A stretch of 21,898 nucleotides of DNA from Collodictyon triciliatum (GCA_043381765.1 JBHJMP010001165.1:1-21898); one strand, 5' to 3'. Shown: positions 10,494 to 20,266, numbered from the stretch's first letter. The notes: generated by a model not told the origin, from the letters alone. Numbers and translations: made by a program.

Positions 10494-10575
10494 GTTTCGG
10501 CTATCGGGCGATTAGCAGTCAAGGCTTTGAGGAAGGGAGAACACGCGCCGCTATGTGGTGTGCTTTCAATATATC
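10494..10575 (-). other. Probable 5'-UTR exon segment of the FYR gene
   Basis: A strong acceptor (ttatttccccacacag) ends at 10576, and the 82 nt from there to the ATG at 10493 contain stops in the FYR frame (a TAA about 20 nt before the ATG). This fits an untranslated leader exon. The matching donor may be the gtaagg at 11006, giving a 5'-UTR intron of about 431 nt that contains the polypurine tract. Confidence 0.45.
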
Positions 10576-10796
10576 CTGTGTGGGGAAATAAAAGAACAGG
10601 ATGATTTAAGAAATGTGTATGTAGTGAGTTGGAGTTTTTTTTTATCTCAGATATATCAATCGTTGAATGTGATCGAAGAAATAGGAAATGAAGAGTGGGA
10701 GGGAAAAATATAAGAGGGGGTGGGGAGGTGGAAAAGGAAAGGAAACTTGTTGAAATCTTGTTGGAAGATGAGAAAGAAGAAAAGAAAGGTTCCACT

Positions 10797-10931
10797 GTTC
10801 CTTCCTTTTTCTCTTTTTTTTCTCTTTTTTCCTCTTTTTTCCTCTTTTTTTCTCCTTTTTTCTCCTTTTTTCTCTTTTTTTCTCTTTTTTTCTCTTTTTT
10901 TCTCTTTTTTTCTCTTTTTTTCTCTTTTTTT
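10797..10931. repeat. (TCTCTTTTTT)n polypyrimidine/polypurine tract
   Basis: About 135 nt of pure C/T on the + strand, built from roughly 10-bp units (CTCTTTTTTT, CTCCTTTTTT and CCTCTTTTTT variants). It is flanked on the right by an A-run of about 12. On the sense strand of the FYR gene it is a pure purine tract, inside the probable 5'-UTR intron. Confidence 0.95.
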
Positions 10932-12077
10932 GAAAAAAAAAAACAGGCGGGTTTAGACCTCCAAAGATCATAAGAGTGCTAAGGAGGCGGCGGTTTGTGC
11001 CCTTACTTCCTTCACAATGCCTGTCGTTTTCTTGTCTTTGTCGCTGATGGAGCGGAAGGCAGATACCGAATGAGTTTGGGGAGTTGGAGAAGGCCGAGGG
11101 AACAAACTGCTTGTTTGTGTTTTAGAAGCCTGCTTGCAAAGACCTTTGCCGAGTTTTGATTACCCCACGCTGTTTCTTGTGAGAGCGATTAAGCAATCAT
11201 TTGCAAAGGCCCAGGAAGGCGTGGGAGAAACGAACATGTGATGAAGACTGACGGAAATGGACAGAAATGATGCAATTTTCGATTCTTTCTTTGATGGTGA
11301 TGATGTGATGGTGCATGTATTAATATTTGATGGGAGAATGTGATGAGAGCAGAAATAATTTGTTGAAAATCTCCCTTCACGAATGATTCACTCCAAAAAA
11401 AAAATTTTTTTTTAATTAAATTGGAAAAAATAAAAAAAAATAAAAATAAGGGTTAATAAACAAGGACAAGTATTAACACAAGAACAAATGCTCGTTTAAT
11501 GCAACCAATAGTTTGTTACGGTTCATCCAACCGCACTCGAAGACAGAGGGCAGCCCACAACATCGGTAAATTGTGAATGTGATGGCGTTAAATAAGCAGC
11601 TCAAGAAGAGCATACCTACTAGAATATTACTGCATGATTCTGCGTGTACGAGCGCACAAAAAAAAAATTTGTTTATCATGCGAGTGCATGGGTTGTAGTC
11701 ACACCTGAACATGACGAAGTGATGGTGGCAATCCACAGCCGGGCTGCGTTAGTGTCTGCTGAATATCATACTAAGTGCCAAGCATAAGTTCTTTTGATAA
11801 GTAGTCAACATACATATGATGAGAACAAACTTTCGTCTTCTTGCAATGCCGGAGGGCAGGTGATGCGCCTGTGTATGTGTGTGCATGTGGAAGCGGAGTT
11901 CTGGTGAATCGCCTTCCTTGCGAGATATCTCAATAAATCGCAGCGCTACCCGATTGAAAGAATGAGTCATGAAACAAAGGTTTTACCAGAAGAAAAGAAA
12001 AAGGAAGAAAAAGAAATTGAGGCAACAACTAAGATGATATGTTGTTAATAGGACGTGTGTTGGCTGCTGTTGTTGTG
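10932..12077. other. Region without a recognised gene between FYR and UBA1
   Basis: This stretch should contain the FYR promoter/leader and the end of the UBA1 3'-UTR. Two - strand open stretches are bounded by plausible splice signals or an ATG: 11129-11007 (41 codons, gcag acceptor, gtaagg donor) and 11970 downward (starts MTHSFNRVALRFIEISRKEG). Neither matches a known family and neither could be joined confidently to other exons. The rest is AT-rich with short A and T runs (11396-11413, 11659-11670). Confidence 0.4.
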
Positions 12078-12083
12078 TTTATT
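12078..12083 (-). terminator. Candidate poly(A) signal of UBA1
   Basis: TTTATT on + (AATAAA on -) lies 57 nt past the UBA1 stop codon, a usual distance for a short 3'-UTR. Confidence 0.6.
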
Positions 12084-12140
12084 TGGTGGTCGTTTGTTTC
12101 TCGGTCCAAGAGAAGGAATGCGCAGACAAGTCAGCCTTAT

Positions 12141-15100
12141 CTACTCAAAGTGATAGATGGTGTTTGGTGTTTCGACAAAATCTCCATCGTCGTTGACAAA
12201 GATCATCTCAGGCAAAAAGTATTTGACGCTGCTCACTGGCTTCTTGGAATACTGCACATAAAAGAAAAACATAAACGGATAACATGGATTAGAGAAATAT
12301 CTTGTGACACAATCATCTATGTGTGGCAGTTAGAATTCAAAACGAACATAAGGGACTGTTTCATTGTGGAAAAGATTTTAATGAACTCTGTGGATTCCAA
12401 GACTTACCTTTTCATAAAGTGCACCCATGGTCTGAGGAAGATTGGCATGTGTACTCTTCGTGTATTCGTTGTAAAGCATGGCTCCGCCGCCTCCAGGAGT
12501 ATTCATGTTGACTCCGCTGACCGTGATTTTGTGCGTCGCCTTGATGTGCTCAATTACTTGCTTGAGCGTGGCGTTGGCACCCTCCGGCAGGCGAATGTGG
12601 AGCTTATCCCATGCAGTGTGTCCCTCAGGATAGGCCACGATGTTTTCTTCCTCCACATATTCTGGGTTGTTCAGTGGGTCGGGGACTTTTTTTTCCACGC
12701 GGGTCTTCACCTTGCCCGGAGGATTTGGCTCAAAGAAAGCAAACAGTGGCAGAGCCAAGTTGCTGTTGATATTGCGGTAGGCCTCTAAGGGTTTCTTTTG
12801 CAGAATCTTGAATAGTTCAATGCAGACAAAGCCGGTTGCCATGGCAGTGGTGGTGGCAATAGCGGGGATGATTCGGCCAGCAATCAACTTGGCCTGGAGT
12901 TGGTCCACCTCCTTGATTTCATAGTTGCGGGCTCGCAAGTTGCCCACAGCACTGATGTAGTCCATGTGGAAGTTTGTATCATCGTCCTTCTCGAAAGTGG
13001 TGGGGCTGTACTTGACAAAATCTCCATTTGGGATTTGTTGGAGAAGGCTTTCAATTTCCGCAGCATCGTTTGAGCCACCAGAAGATGATGATGCTCCTGC
13101 GCTTCCTCCTTCTGTCTCTGGCTCTGTTTCAATTTTCAGGCCTTCTTTGGGGATGAATTCTGGGACGGTGATGTCCCCCAGGATTGAACGGATGTATCCA
13201 ACATCACGATTCTCTCGTGGCACAGGGATGCTTCCAATAAAAGCCCGGAGATTGGCACCTGCAACAATAAACTGGATGTGAAGGGGGTCTTCAGCGTCAA
13301 ATCTCACGGGAACAGGGAATCGTTTAGGAGGAGACCAGAATGGTTGTCCTGAGGTTGTCTTTGCATCAGCCGGGGACGTAAAAGTCAGTTGCTTGATACG
13401 GTTCACAAAGACCTCCTCAAACTTGAGACGAGCCCAGCGAACACAGTCTGCGAAAGTGGCGTATCCCTCAGATAAAGTTACCTTGATAGCAGTGAGTTTC
13501 TCCATGACCTCGCCGAACGAGGCACCTCGAGACGTGAGTTGTGTGACAAAGTCCTTGCCTGACTCAAGGTAGGAATTCACATCAGCAGGGACTGTTTCGA
13601 AGGACCCGATAAAGTCAGAACGAGCCCATGACAAACAGTGCTGGATGTTGTAAGGGAAGTTGCGCAATACGCATTCAGGAGTAACTTTCTCCGGTGGGTC
13701 AGTGGAGGCTCCGTAGTTTTCAGTGAGGTGTGGGATGACCATCTGGGTGTTGCACTTTGTCCCTAAGGTCCCAGACTCCAATAAAGGCTTCTCATAAAAG
13801 ACACACTTGGAATCAACATAGATACGAGCCTTTATGTTGTCAAGCGCATTGCAAACACCGTCAAGTCCGTACCAAAAGTCGTCATTAAAGACAGCCTCAG
13901 TCTCGGTGGATACTCGGTCTTGCATGGGACGGATTTGAATGGTAGGGTTAATCCCCTGAACGACTTTAGCGGCGGCTGCACTCTTAGATTGACCAATCAT
14001 CCAGTTTCTAAACAAGAACTGACGCGTAAGATTGGACTTCTCGATGGTGTCGTCGTCCGTGACGGTGAGGCTTCCCTCAGGTCCACAAGCAAGGCCCATC
14101 AGGGCAAAGTTCTTCAGAAACTCGCATCCAAGGGCTCCGGCTCCGACCATAAAGTACTTTAGGTTCATGAGTTTCTGTTGTAAAGTTTTTCCAAACAAGA
14201 CAACCTGAGATTCATATCGCGCAAGTTCAGGAGTAACTTGGGTTTCCTCGCTGCTGAGGGGCTCCTCAGGAAGAGCCTCAACTGCGTCAATATAGAGCCA
14301 TTGGAACAATGGGTGGAATTTTCCAGTTGCTGCCTTAATGACCTCTTGGCCGACAAATCTATAGAGGGAATACAAACGGAGAAGAAAAAAATTAGTTTAA
14401 AATTTGAGAATACTTTGGTTGAAGACATGTAGATAACGATACGATTGCACATCATTTTTTAGTAGATTTAAGCGGATAAGAGGGAAAAGAGCAAGAAAAG
14501 CAGATGAAGAAAAGAAAACGATTAAAAATAAAAAAAAACCCTACCCTCCAAAGATTGCCGCCATCGGATTCAAGGAATATTGAGACCCATTGATAAGGGC
14601 AGTCACAACCTTAGCATCTGGGCCGGAAAAGTCTTCTGATGCATACTTGCGTGCAAGTTTGAGGGCACTGTCGGTGTCATGGGCATTGTAGGCCTGAGGA
14701 TAGCGACCGTTCTCCTTGTGGAAGTCATCGAGACCTTGATAGGCAGCATGGAGGAGCTCCGAACGCCCAAACTTTGCAAGGTCGGACGTGAGGAATTCTC
14801 CGGGCTCTTTCAGGCCTTGCTCAAGAGATTTGAAGCGAAGCGTCTTTGGCATCTTGACTTGTTGGACGATACCCCCGGATATGTATTCGTCATAGGAAGA
14901 GGTGTCGCCGATTGCGAAGCTGAAAGGACGGACATCCTTCACAGGGATGGGAGGGATGTTATTGAGCTGGGTCATTCCGCGAATCTCTGTGAAAGTGACG
15001 TGGTCTCCTTCCTCAAAGTCGATGCGCTCGTCCGAGATACAGGTCACAACACCGTTTTCGGCCTTGGACACGTGTTTGATGATGGCGGTCTTGATCTCTT

Positions 15101-15644
15101 CGCCGTTGACGTCCTGGACAACAAACTCCTCGCCAAAGTCCGCAAAAGCACGGCCAAAGACACCATTCACAGTTGTCCAGAGGAATGCAACACTACGACC
15201 AGCTTTGCGGCAAAGCTCATTCAGACGCACAGCCTCATCGCGAGGGCAGTCCACAGCCACAAGGACAGTGATGTTCTTCTCAGCGATGTCATGCGCACTG
15301 ACTTGGGCAGACGAGAGAACATCCACACTAACAGACGGATTCAGCTCCTGCACATGGCGCAGGCAGGCTTCAGCCTTTGTTCGAGAGGCTGCGACATCTT
15401 CTGGCGTGGCAAAGAACTGAGACGAAAGGTCTCGCAGTTCGACTGGGCGCGGGTCATGCAGCGTGATGTGGCGGACATTGGCGAGTGAAACGTTCTTTGC
15501 GACTTCAGCGCCGAGGCCAGTGAGTCCGGTGATAAGAACGTGTGCCCGGGACAATTTGCCCATGGCTTGACGGCCGTAGACGGCGAGTTGGTGGCTTTGA
15601 AGGTTTTCATCCAATCCAGACTCAGGAAGTGCAGATGTACTCAT
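12141..15644 (-). CDS. UBA1: Ubiquitin-activating enzyme E1 (UBA1), 1050 aa, three exons
   Basis: E1 adenylates the ubiquitin C-terminus with ATP, forms a thioester on its cysteine and passes ubiquitin to E2s, in cytosol and nucleus. Exons on the - strand are 15644-14545, 14358-12408 and 12242-12141 (TAG). The joins AIFG-G-FVGQEV and ALYEK-KPVSSVKYFL are in phase. The inactive adenylation domain has GLTGLGAEVAKN near residue 40. The active one has GAGALGCEFLKNFALMGL from residue 439 and TDDDTIEKSNLTRQFLFR near 467. The catalytic cysteine is Cys596 in TPECVLRNFPYNIQHC, at the place of human Cys632 and yeast Cys600. LLESGTLGTKCNTQ precedes it. A Ser/Gly-rich insert (about residues 790-810) and a C-terminal ubiquitin-fold domain ending VETPNTIYHFE complete it. 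The first in-frame ATG is 15644. The open frame upstream contains QNKKARR, like the NLS near the start of human UBA1, but no ATG, so an upstream exon is possible. Confidence 0.96.
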
Positions 15645-16485
15645 TCTTCGGGCCTTTTTGTTCTGAGGGGAGCCGGAGTGGCTTTGGGTGTGTGTTTTGG
15701 AAATCGGGGAGAAAGTCTGCGTGGTTTGATGTTTGATCAATAATCTTAATTATATAGTTTCAATTCACAAGAGTTGCTAGTTTCTCAGATGCGATGGTAT
15801 GGTGATGACAGTGACAAGAACTAGGCTGAGGTCGTTCACAGGGAGGAAAAGTGAGATATAGGAAAGGAATAATGTTGACAGCTTCTATTTGCTTGATATT
15901 GAGAAATATTATTTTGCTGACTCTTAGTGCTTGTTTCCAGTCAAGCGAGAGGCTACTTATTCATTGTGCAAGGTATGAGTAAGTGAATTGGAAAAGAGTG
16001 CGGCATGAGACTGAGACGCAAGGAAAGAGCTCCCTGGGTCAGCGGTGCACTGGGCTTTATGTATGTGTCCAAGTGTCGGAGAATGCAGAGACCAGAGATG
16101 ATTCGTGGACGACATGTATCGAAAAAGTGGTGGGGACATGGAGTAACTCTTTTTTTTTAAGGCGTATCTCGGAATGACCGAAGAATAATTGATTGGCGCG
16201 CAACCCTCTTCCCCGAGGGACGTAATTACTAGCTTGTGGGTGTATTAGGTTGACATGTAGACACAATAAATTCAATGATTTTAGTCCCTTTTTGTATACA
16301 TTGAGTCCTTCATGCAACATTCGGCCTTTTACCTCAAGGAAAAGATATAAGAAAGAGGTAAGCGCCATGTTTTCTGCCTGCGTTCTAGGTCAGTATTTCC
16401 TTGAAATCATTATTTTTTTCATATGTCGTAGTTGGAGAGGTGAAGGAGATCAAGGATTGGGTGGTTGAAGAAAAGAAAAAGGTGG
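15645..16485. other. UBA1 leader/promoter and spacer, no gene seen
   Basis: The frame of UBA1 stays open from 15644 up to about 15760, where a TAA closes it. A possible cacgcag acceptor lies near 15718-15724. Beyond that I see only short unsupported frames on both strands and no repeat or RNA gene. TTTATT hexamers near 16486-16500 (AATAAA on -) may end the RGG/FoP transcript. Confidence 0.4.
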
Positions 16486-16683
16486 TTTTATTTTATTTCT
16501 GGTGTTTTTATTTCAAGGAAGAGTGTAGAAAACCGGCTGACCTAATTGGCGCTGTGACTTTTTTATTGTGATGTAAAGGGTTATGCCAAAAAAAACAGGG
16601 CTTTTCTTTTTCCAATCCATAGGTATTATGAGTATCATGGGTGATGATTTGAGTCAAATAGGAAAGAACGACTGGCGAAAGGT

Positions 16684-16916
16684 TCATAAACGAGCGAGCT
16701 GATATGGCCGCGCGTAAGCCTCCTTATCTCGTTGAGCCCATCGTCTTTGACGCCAAGATTCAGATGCCAGGCTTACTTCTCCTTCAAACAGAAATTCAAA
16801 TGTCATCCACCAGAACAAATAATCAATTGAAATATAAAATACGAGAGTTCGTTTGCATCGTGAAAGGTAGGGATATTCTTGAGTACACAGCAAAAAGTAG
16901 TCACACAATGTAATTT
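16684..16916. other. Overlapping open frames on both strands, coding status unclear
   Basis: On + an ATG at 16704 opens a 69-codon frame (MAARKPPYLVEPIVFDAKIQ...). On - a frame covers 16908-16684 (ends KEAYARPYQLARL). The segment 16695-16800 is less AT-rich than its flanks, as exons here usually are. The possible terminal exon of the RGG/FoP gene also lies here. I cannot decide which, if any, is translated. Confidence 0.25.
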
Positions 16917-18129
16917 TTCTTATGGGGCTTTCAACGATTTTGATCCGCTCTCATGTTTTTATAATGTTTTTATAATGTTTTTATAATGTTTTTATAATGT
17001 TTTTATAATGTTTTTATAATGTTTTTATAATGTTTTTATAATGTTTTTATAATGTTTTTACAATGTTTTTGAATGCTATAGATATGATTTCGATTTTTAA
17101 ATTATTATGTTTTCCTCACGTAATGGCTATTTGAGCTGTATACACTTTCGTATGAAGAAATTGCCATGTGTACAGATTTAAAAAAATGAATCCACATATA
17201 AACGGTATATTCTTACTTGAATCGCATCTCCACTCCCCGCAAAGTACTCATCCAGTTGAGCCTCGAGATTTTCCTTGGCCGCCACAGACACATGTCCCAG
17301 ATACCTGTCTAATTGTTGGTTAAGCGTTTCTTGGTCAACCTCGCGATTTCTTCCATCACGACGGCCCTGTCCTTTGCGGTGTGCTGTGTTATGATTGCCA
17401 CGATCATATCCTCCCCTCGCATTTGGCCCACGTCCTCTTCCGCGGTTGCCTTGACCTCGACCATTCGCCCTTTCCGGCCTCACATCACTGACCCCTGTAT
17501 TTGTGGCTGCAGTTCCTATCTGGATGATTGCTTGTCCCTGTGATACGCGGGCGGGCACCTCTTCATAGTCGTCATAATCGCTGCTTCGAGCTACGCCCAC
17601 AGGGAACCGAATCCCACCCGAAGTCCCAGAATTTGACGCGAGGTTTGGCTGCGTTGTGTGCAGATTGGCATTATTCAGATGTGGCTTTAATATATCATGC
17701 AATTAAGAAGTGGGGTTGGATGGTATCTGGAATTCAGGGATCTTAGATGCTGTAACTATCGCTGTTGTTGTCGCCTTTTTTTAAAATATCATTTGATGAT
17801 TACGACAGCTGGATATTCCAACTCTTTTTCTGCAGAGTCGTAAAGATCCAGCCCGACTTCAAATTGAGTTAAAAAAAAAGAAGGAAATGTTGTGTGATTC
17901 ATGGTTTTGAGGTATATTAGCTTTTGCTTACAATCAAGTCGCTGCTTGGTACAGGGATGGAGCGTGTTGCCTGCGAATTGTGTTGCTTAGGATGTATTTA
18001 TCATAATGACTCTTCGACATGCTAAGGATGGAGAGGTGTGTGGTAGAATGGGACTGATGTGAATGATCATTGAAGCGCGAGAGTTACTGTGTTTTTGAAG
18101 ATCGGACGTCGCTGGATGGAGCCTGACAT
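16773..18129 (-). CDS. RGG-box protein with C-terminal FoP duplication (CHTOP/ALYREF-like mRNP export type), about 194 aa
   Basis: The main exon 17684-17217 is secure. It encodes a Ser/Asn-rich part, an acidic patch (SSDYDDYEEVP), an RGG/RG region (NGRGQGNRGRGRGPNARGGY, then RKGQGRRDGRNRE) and two FoP repeats, TLNQQLDRYLG and NLEAQLDEYFAG. Such C-termini occur in CHTOP and ALY/REF, which bind RNA and the UAP56 helicase in TREX-linked mRNA export; that role is inferred. Proposed upstream exons, all in phase: 18129-18088 (MSGSIQRRPIFKNT), a micro-exon 17945-17933 (13 nt; a 10-nt version to 17942 also fits), and 17856-17804 (GLDLYDSAEKELEYPAV). The main exon ends GDAIQ at a gtaaga donor. A terminal exon at 16781-16773 (Glu-Lys-stop after ctgtttgaag) is a guess; without splicing the frame ends 13 codons later. 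No RRM is seen. The first exon's ATG is one base after a ctgtacag acceptor, suggesting a 5'-UTR intron. Confidence 0.68.
16953..17073. repeat. 11 tandem copies of an 11-bp unit, ATGTTTTTATA
   Basis: Nine perfect copies of ATGTTTTTATA run from 16953 to 17051, followed by two variants ending ACA and GAA. On the - strand each unit reads TATAAAAACAT, so the block is an array of TATAAAA hexamer-like boxes spaced 11 bp apart. It lies in the proposed last intron of the RGG/FoP gene. Confidence 0.97.
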
Positions 18130-18130
18130 T

Positions 18131-18614
18131 CTGTACAGTAAAAGAAACGGTGATCGGCAGCGCGAACGTGAAAGATATGAACGAGCATGAGTGTTTGGAA
18201 GGCTGCTTTGTTAACTCTGATATGAGCCTCTCAAAGAGTGTGTGAATAGCTGAGGCTATGACCTGTCCGCTATGCTCTTTCTTTTTCTCTTTTTCTCTTT
18301 TTCTCTTTTCTTTTTGCAATATTGTCTTCTGCTTCTGTGCACAGCCTCGCCTGGCGAAGGCGGAAGTCATACAAGCGAGAACCCAATTCCGTAGAGTCCA
18401 AACAGCTCCTCCTTCATGCTTTGATCGGTTTAGGCCACACCGCCGATCATGGCTCTCTTCCGCTCATCTTCCAATCGGGGCGATACAATATACCCACACG
18501 CTTTGTTATCTGGCTCTTCCGCAACAAAGGTAATCGGTTAGGGAGAGAAAGTTAGCCTTGGTTTTTCTTTTCATTATTGTTTTTGTTTTTTTACTCGAAT
18601 AGGCCTTCACAGTT
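18131..18614. other. Spacer upstream of the RGG/FoP gene with an undecided exon-like segment
   Basis: From about 18276 to 18317 the + strand is a TTTTTCTC-type pyrimidine tract ending in a good acceptor (tctgtgcacag at 18343). It is followed by a GC-richer segment to 18527 and a gtaatc donor at 18528. Three frames look protein-like: + SLAWRRRKSYKREPNSVESK..., + MALFRSSSNRGDTIYPHALL... from an ATG near 18449, and - PDNKACGYIVSPRLEDERKR.... It may be a + strand exon or the leader exon of the RGG/FoP gene. Confidence 0.35.
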
Positions 18615-18620
18615 TTTATT
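18615..18620 (-). terminator. Candidate poly(A) signal of the eL21 gene
   Basis: TTTATT on + (AATAAA on -) begins 10 nt past the eL21 stop codon, implying a very short 3'-UTR, common for ribosomal protein genes. Confidence 0.55.
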
Positions 18621-18630
18621 CGTGGCAAGT

Positions 18631-19826
18631 TTAGACAGAGAAGACATAAGCCTGGGGCTGGATGTTTGTGACATTGGCGGCAGCGAGGTTGGTGATGACG
18701 AAGGAGGAGGCGGGGCTCTCCGGGACACGCTTGGTGTTGGGGATGGGCTCTAAGAAGGTCCGAACAGCAAGTAAGAAGCGAGGCAATTCGAAAGGAATGG
18801 AACAAACAGCAGAGACGAAAGGGAGGTTGGTTCAGACACCAGTGGAAAAGAGACGGTGAGTGTTGGTTGTGGGGCGGAAAGGAGGCGAAGCTGAGTGAGA
18901 CTTGGCGGGTGAGGAAGCGAGGGACAGGGAGACTATAAAGTTTGAGGGATTCGATGTGTGGAAGGGAGTTCTTACGGCCAGCCTTCTTGGCCTCCTGCTT
19001 GAGTTTGTCGGTCTCACGGATGCGGGCAACGAAAGCCTCGCGGGAGTTGGACTTCTTGACGTGCTCAATGCGGACGTGGATGCGCTTCTTGAGGATGCGG
19101 TTTCCGACGGTCTACACAATCATTCGAGGGTGAGAGAGCGCCACATAGCAAGGCACACAGGAAAATGAGTGAGGCTCTCGGCAGTTTGCAAGGCAGGTTG
19201 AATGTTGTATGGGAAGAAGCGCTTGTTGACAAGGCAAGATGGAAACATTTGTTTCTGCATCCGTGCAAGAGCTGTTTGGTCTTTCCTAAGGACACACGGG
19301 AAGAGAGGAAGTGGAAGGGACATACCTTGTTGATCTCAACACCGACAGCGCGCTTGGTGACGTCCCACACGCGACCAGTGCGGCCGTGGTAGAACTTGTG
19401 GGGCATACCACGGTGGACAGCTCCGTCAGCCTTCACATCGACGATGTCGCCGACCTAAGCAAGTTCAGGTGGAAGTAAGCAAATCGCGATTCTTTGCAAG
19501 AGAAAAAAAAAAGAAAAGAAAAAGGGAAAGGGAAGAAAAGAGAAAAAAAGAAAAAAAAGAAAAGATAAAGGGAAAGGGAGCTGTATGTTGCTATGCTTAA
19601 CGCGAAGGATACCAAAGGGACCAGTGAGTTGGTTCTATATGACTCAGTGTCAGAGTAGAGGCTGGAGCCCTGCTACTCTTGAGTGTGGAAGTGCGTGTGT
19701 GGTTTAGTAGGAGGCGGTACCTTGAAGTTGGTGAGGTAGGTGGACAGGTGGACGGAACCATGGCGGCGGAAGGGACGCGAGAACAGGTAGCGGGTGCGTG
19801 CGCGGTAACCGAAAGAGTGCGGCATT
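18631..19826 (-). CDS. RPL21: 60S ribosomal protein eL21 (RPL21), 162 aa, four coding exons
   Basis: This is a structural protein of the large cytosolic ribosomal subunit. Coding exons on the - strand are 19825-19721, 19454-19326, 19111-18976 and 18749-18631 (TAA). The joins TNFK-VGDIVD, EINK-TVGNR and KKAG-Q-PIPNTKR are in phase. The sequence follows the family throughout: [90 protein letters not shown], then [14 protein letters not shown] and a divergent C-terminus ending QAYVFSV. Length matches the human and yeast proteins (160 each). The A of the ATG is the second base after a tatacag acceptor at 19827-19828. The strong donor CACAG/gtgagc at 20266 would give a 440-nt 5'-UTR intron. The third coding intron has a tight hairpin. 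Confidence 0.95.
19500..19568. repeat. Polypurine (A/G) tract in an eL21 intron
   Basis: The + strand is pure A/G for about 69 nt (AGAAAAAAAA, GGGAAAGGGA motifs). On the sense (-) strand this is a pyrimidine-rich tract upstream of the acceptor at 19455. Confidence 0.85.
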
Positions 19827-20266
19827 CTGTATACTGATGTTTGGTGGAGTTATCCGGGTTAGAGGCACACAAAAGACACGATTTGTAGAGAAAAAATGGT
19901 TGCAGAGAAAGAGTAGGAACAGTGGGAAAGGCACTCTGTAAGGTTGGGGCCAGGAAGTTGTTCTTCTGACTATCTGACTTTCAGAGGAGGCTCTGGACAA
20001 CGGAGTTTGAATGAGCAAATGGAGTGTAAAAAAAGGGCTGAAAGGTGGGGTATTGTCTGATAGAAGGTGAACCTTGCAGAGTGAGCGAAAGTTTGTGAGG
20101 TAAGGTCGAAACAAAGGACAAAAAAAAAAGAAAAAAGGCAGAGGCGTGGTTTAAAGTAGCCGAGCCGAACAACTTGCAAAAAGTGGGTTGTACTTGGAAG
20201 AGAGAGGCTTTTGTGCCGGTTTGTTTGCTGGCTGGGTTTTTCTTCTTTGTTTCTGGGCGGCTCACC
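19827..20266 (-). other. Probable 5'-UTR intron of the eL21 gene
   Basis: The sense strand has CACAG/gtgagc at 20267/20266 and tatacag at 19827 just before AATG. Ribosomal protein genes of many eukaryotes carry an intron next to the start codon. The leader exon would lie upstream of 20267, with the promoter between about 20300 and 20600. No transcript evidence is available. Confidence 0.5.

Noticed and set aside
10642-10973. Lys/Glu-rich and Phe/Ser-rich ORFs on opposite strands
   Set aside because: Low-complexity reading of the CTCTTTTTTT tract.
12039-12788. 249-codon + strand ORF
   Set aside because: Antisense to the UBA1 C-terminal exons and the intron between them.
14679-15488. 269-codon + strand ORF
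   Set aside because: Exactly antisense to the UBA1 first exon; an open frame produced by codon bias of a real gene.
17685-17760. In-frame TAA upstream of the RGG/FoP main exon, considered as a reassigned or read-through stop
   Set aside because: TAA and TAG end other genes here normally, and an intron 17685-17803 with a phase-0 join removes it.
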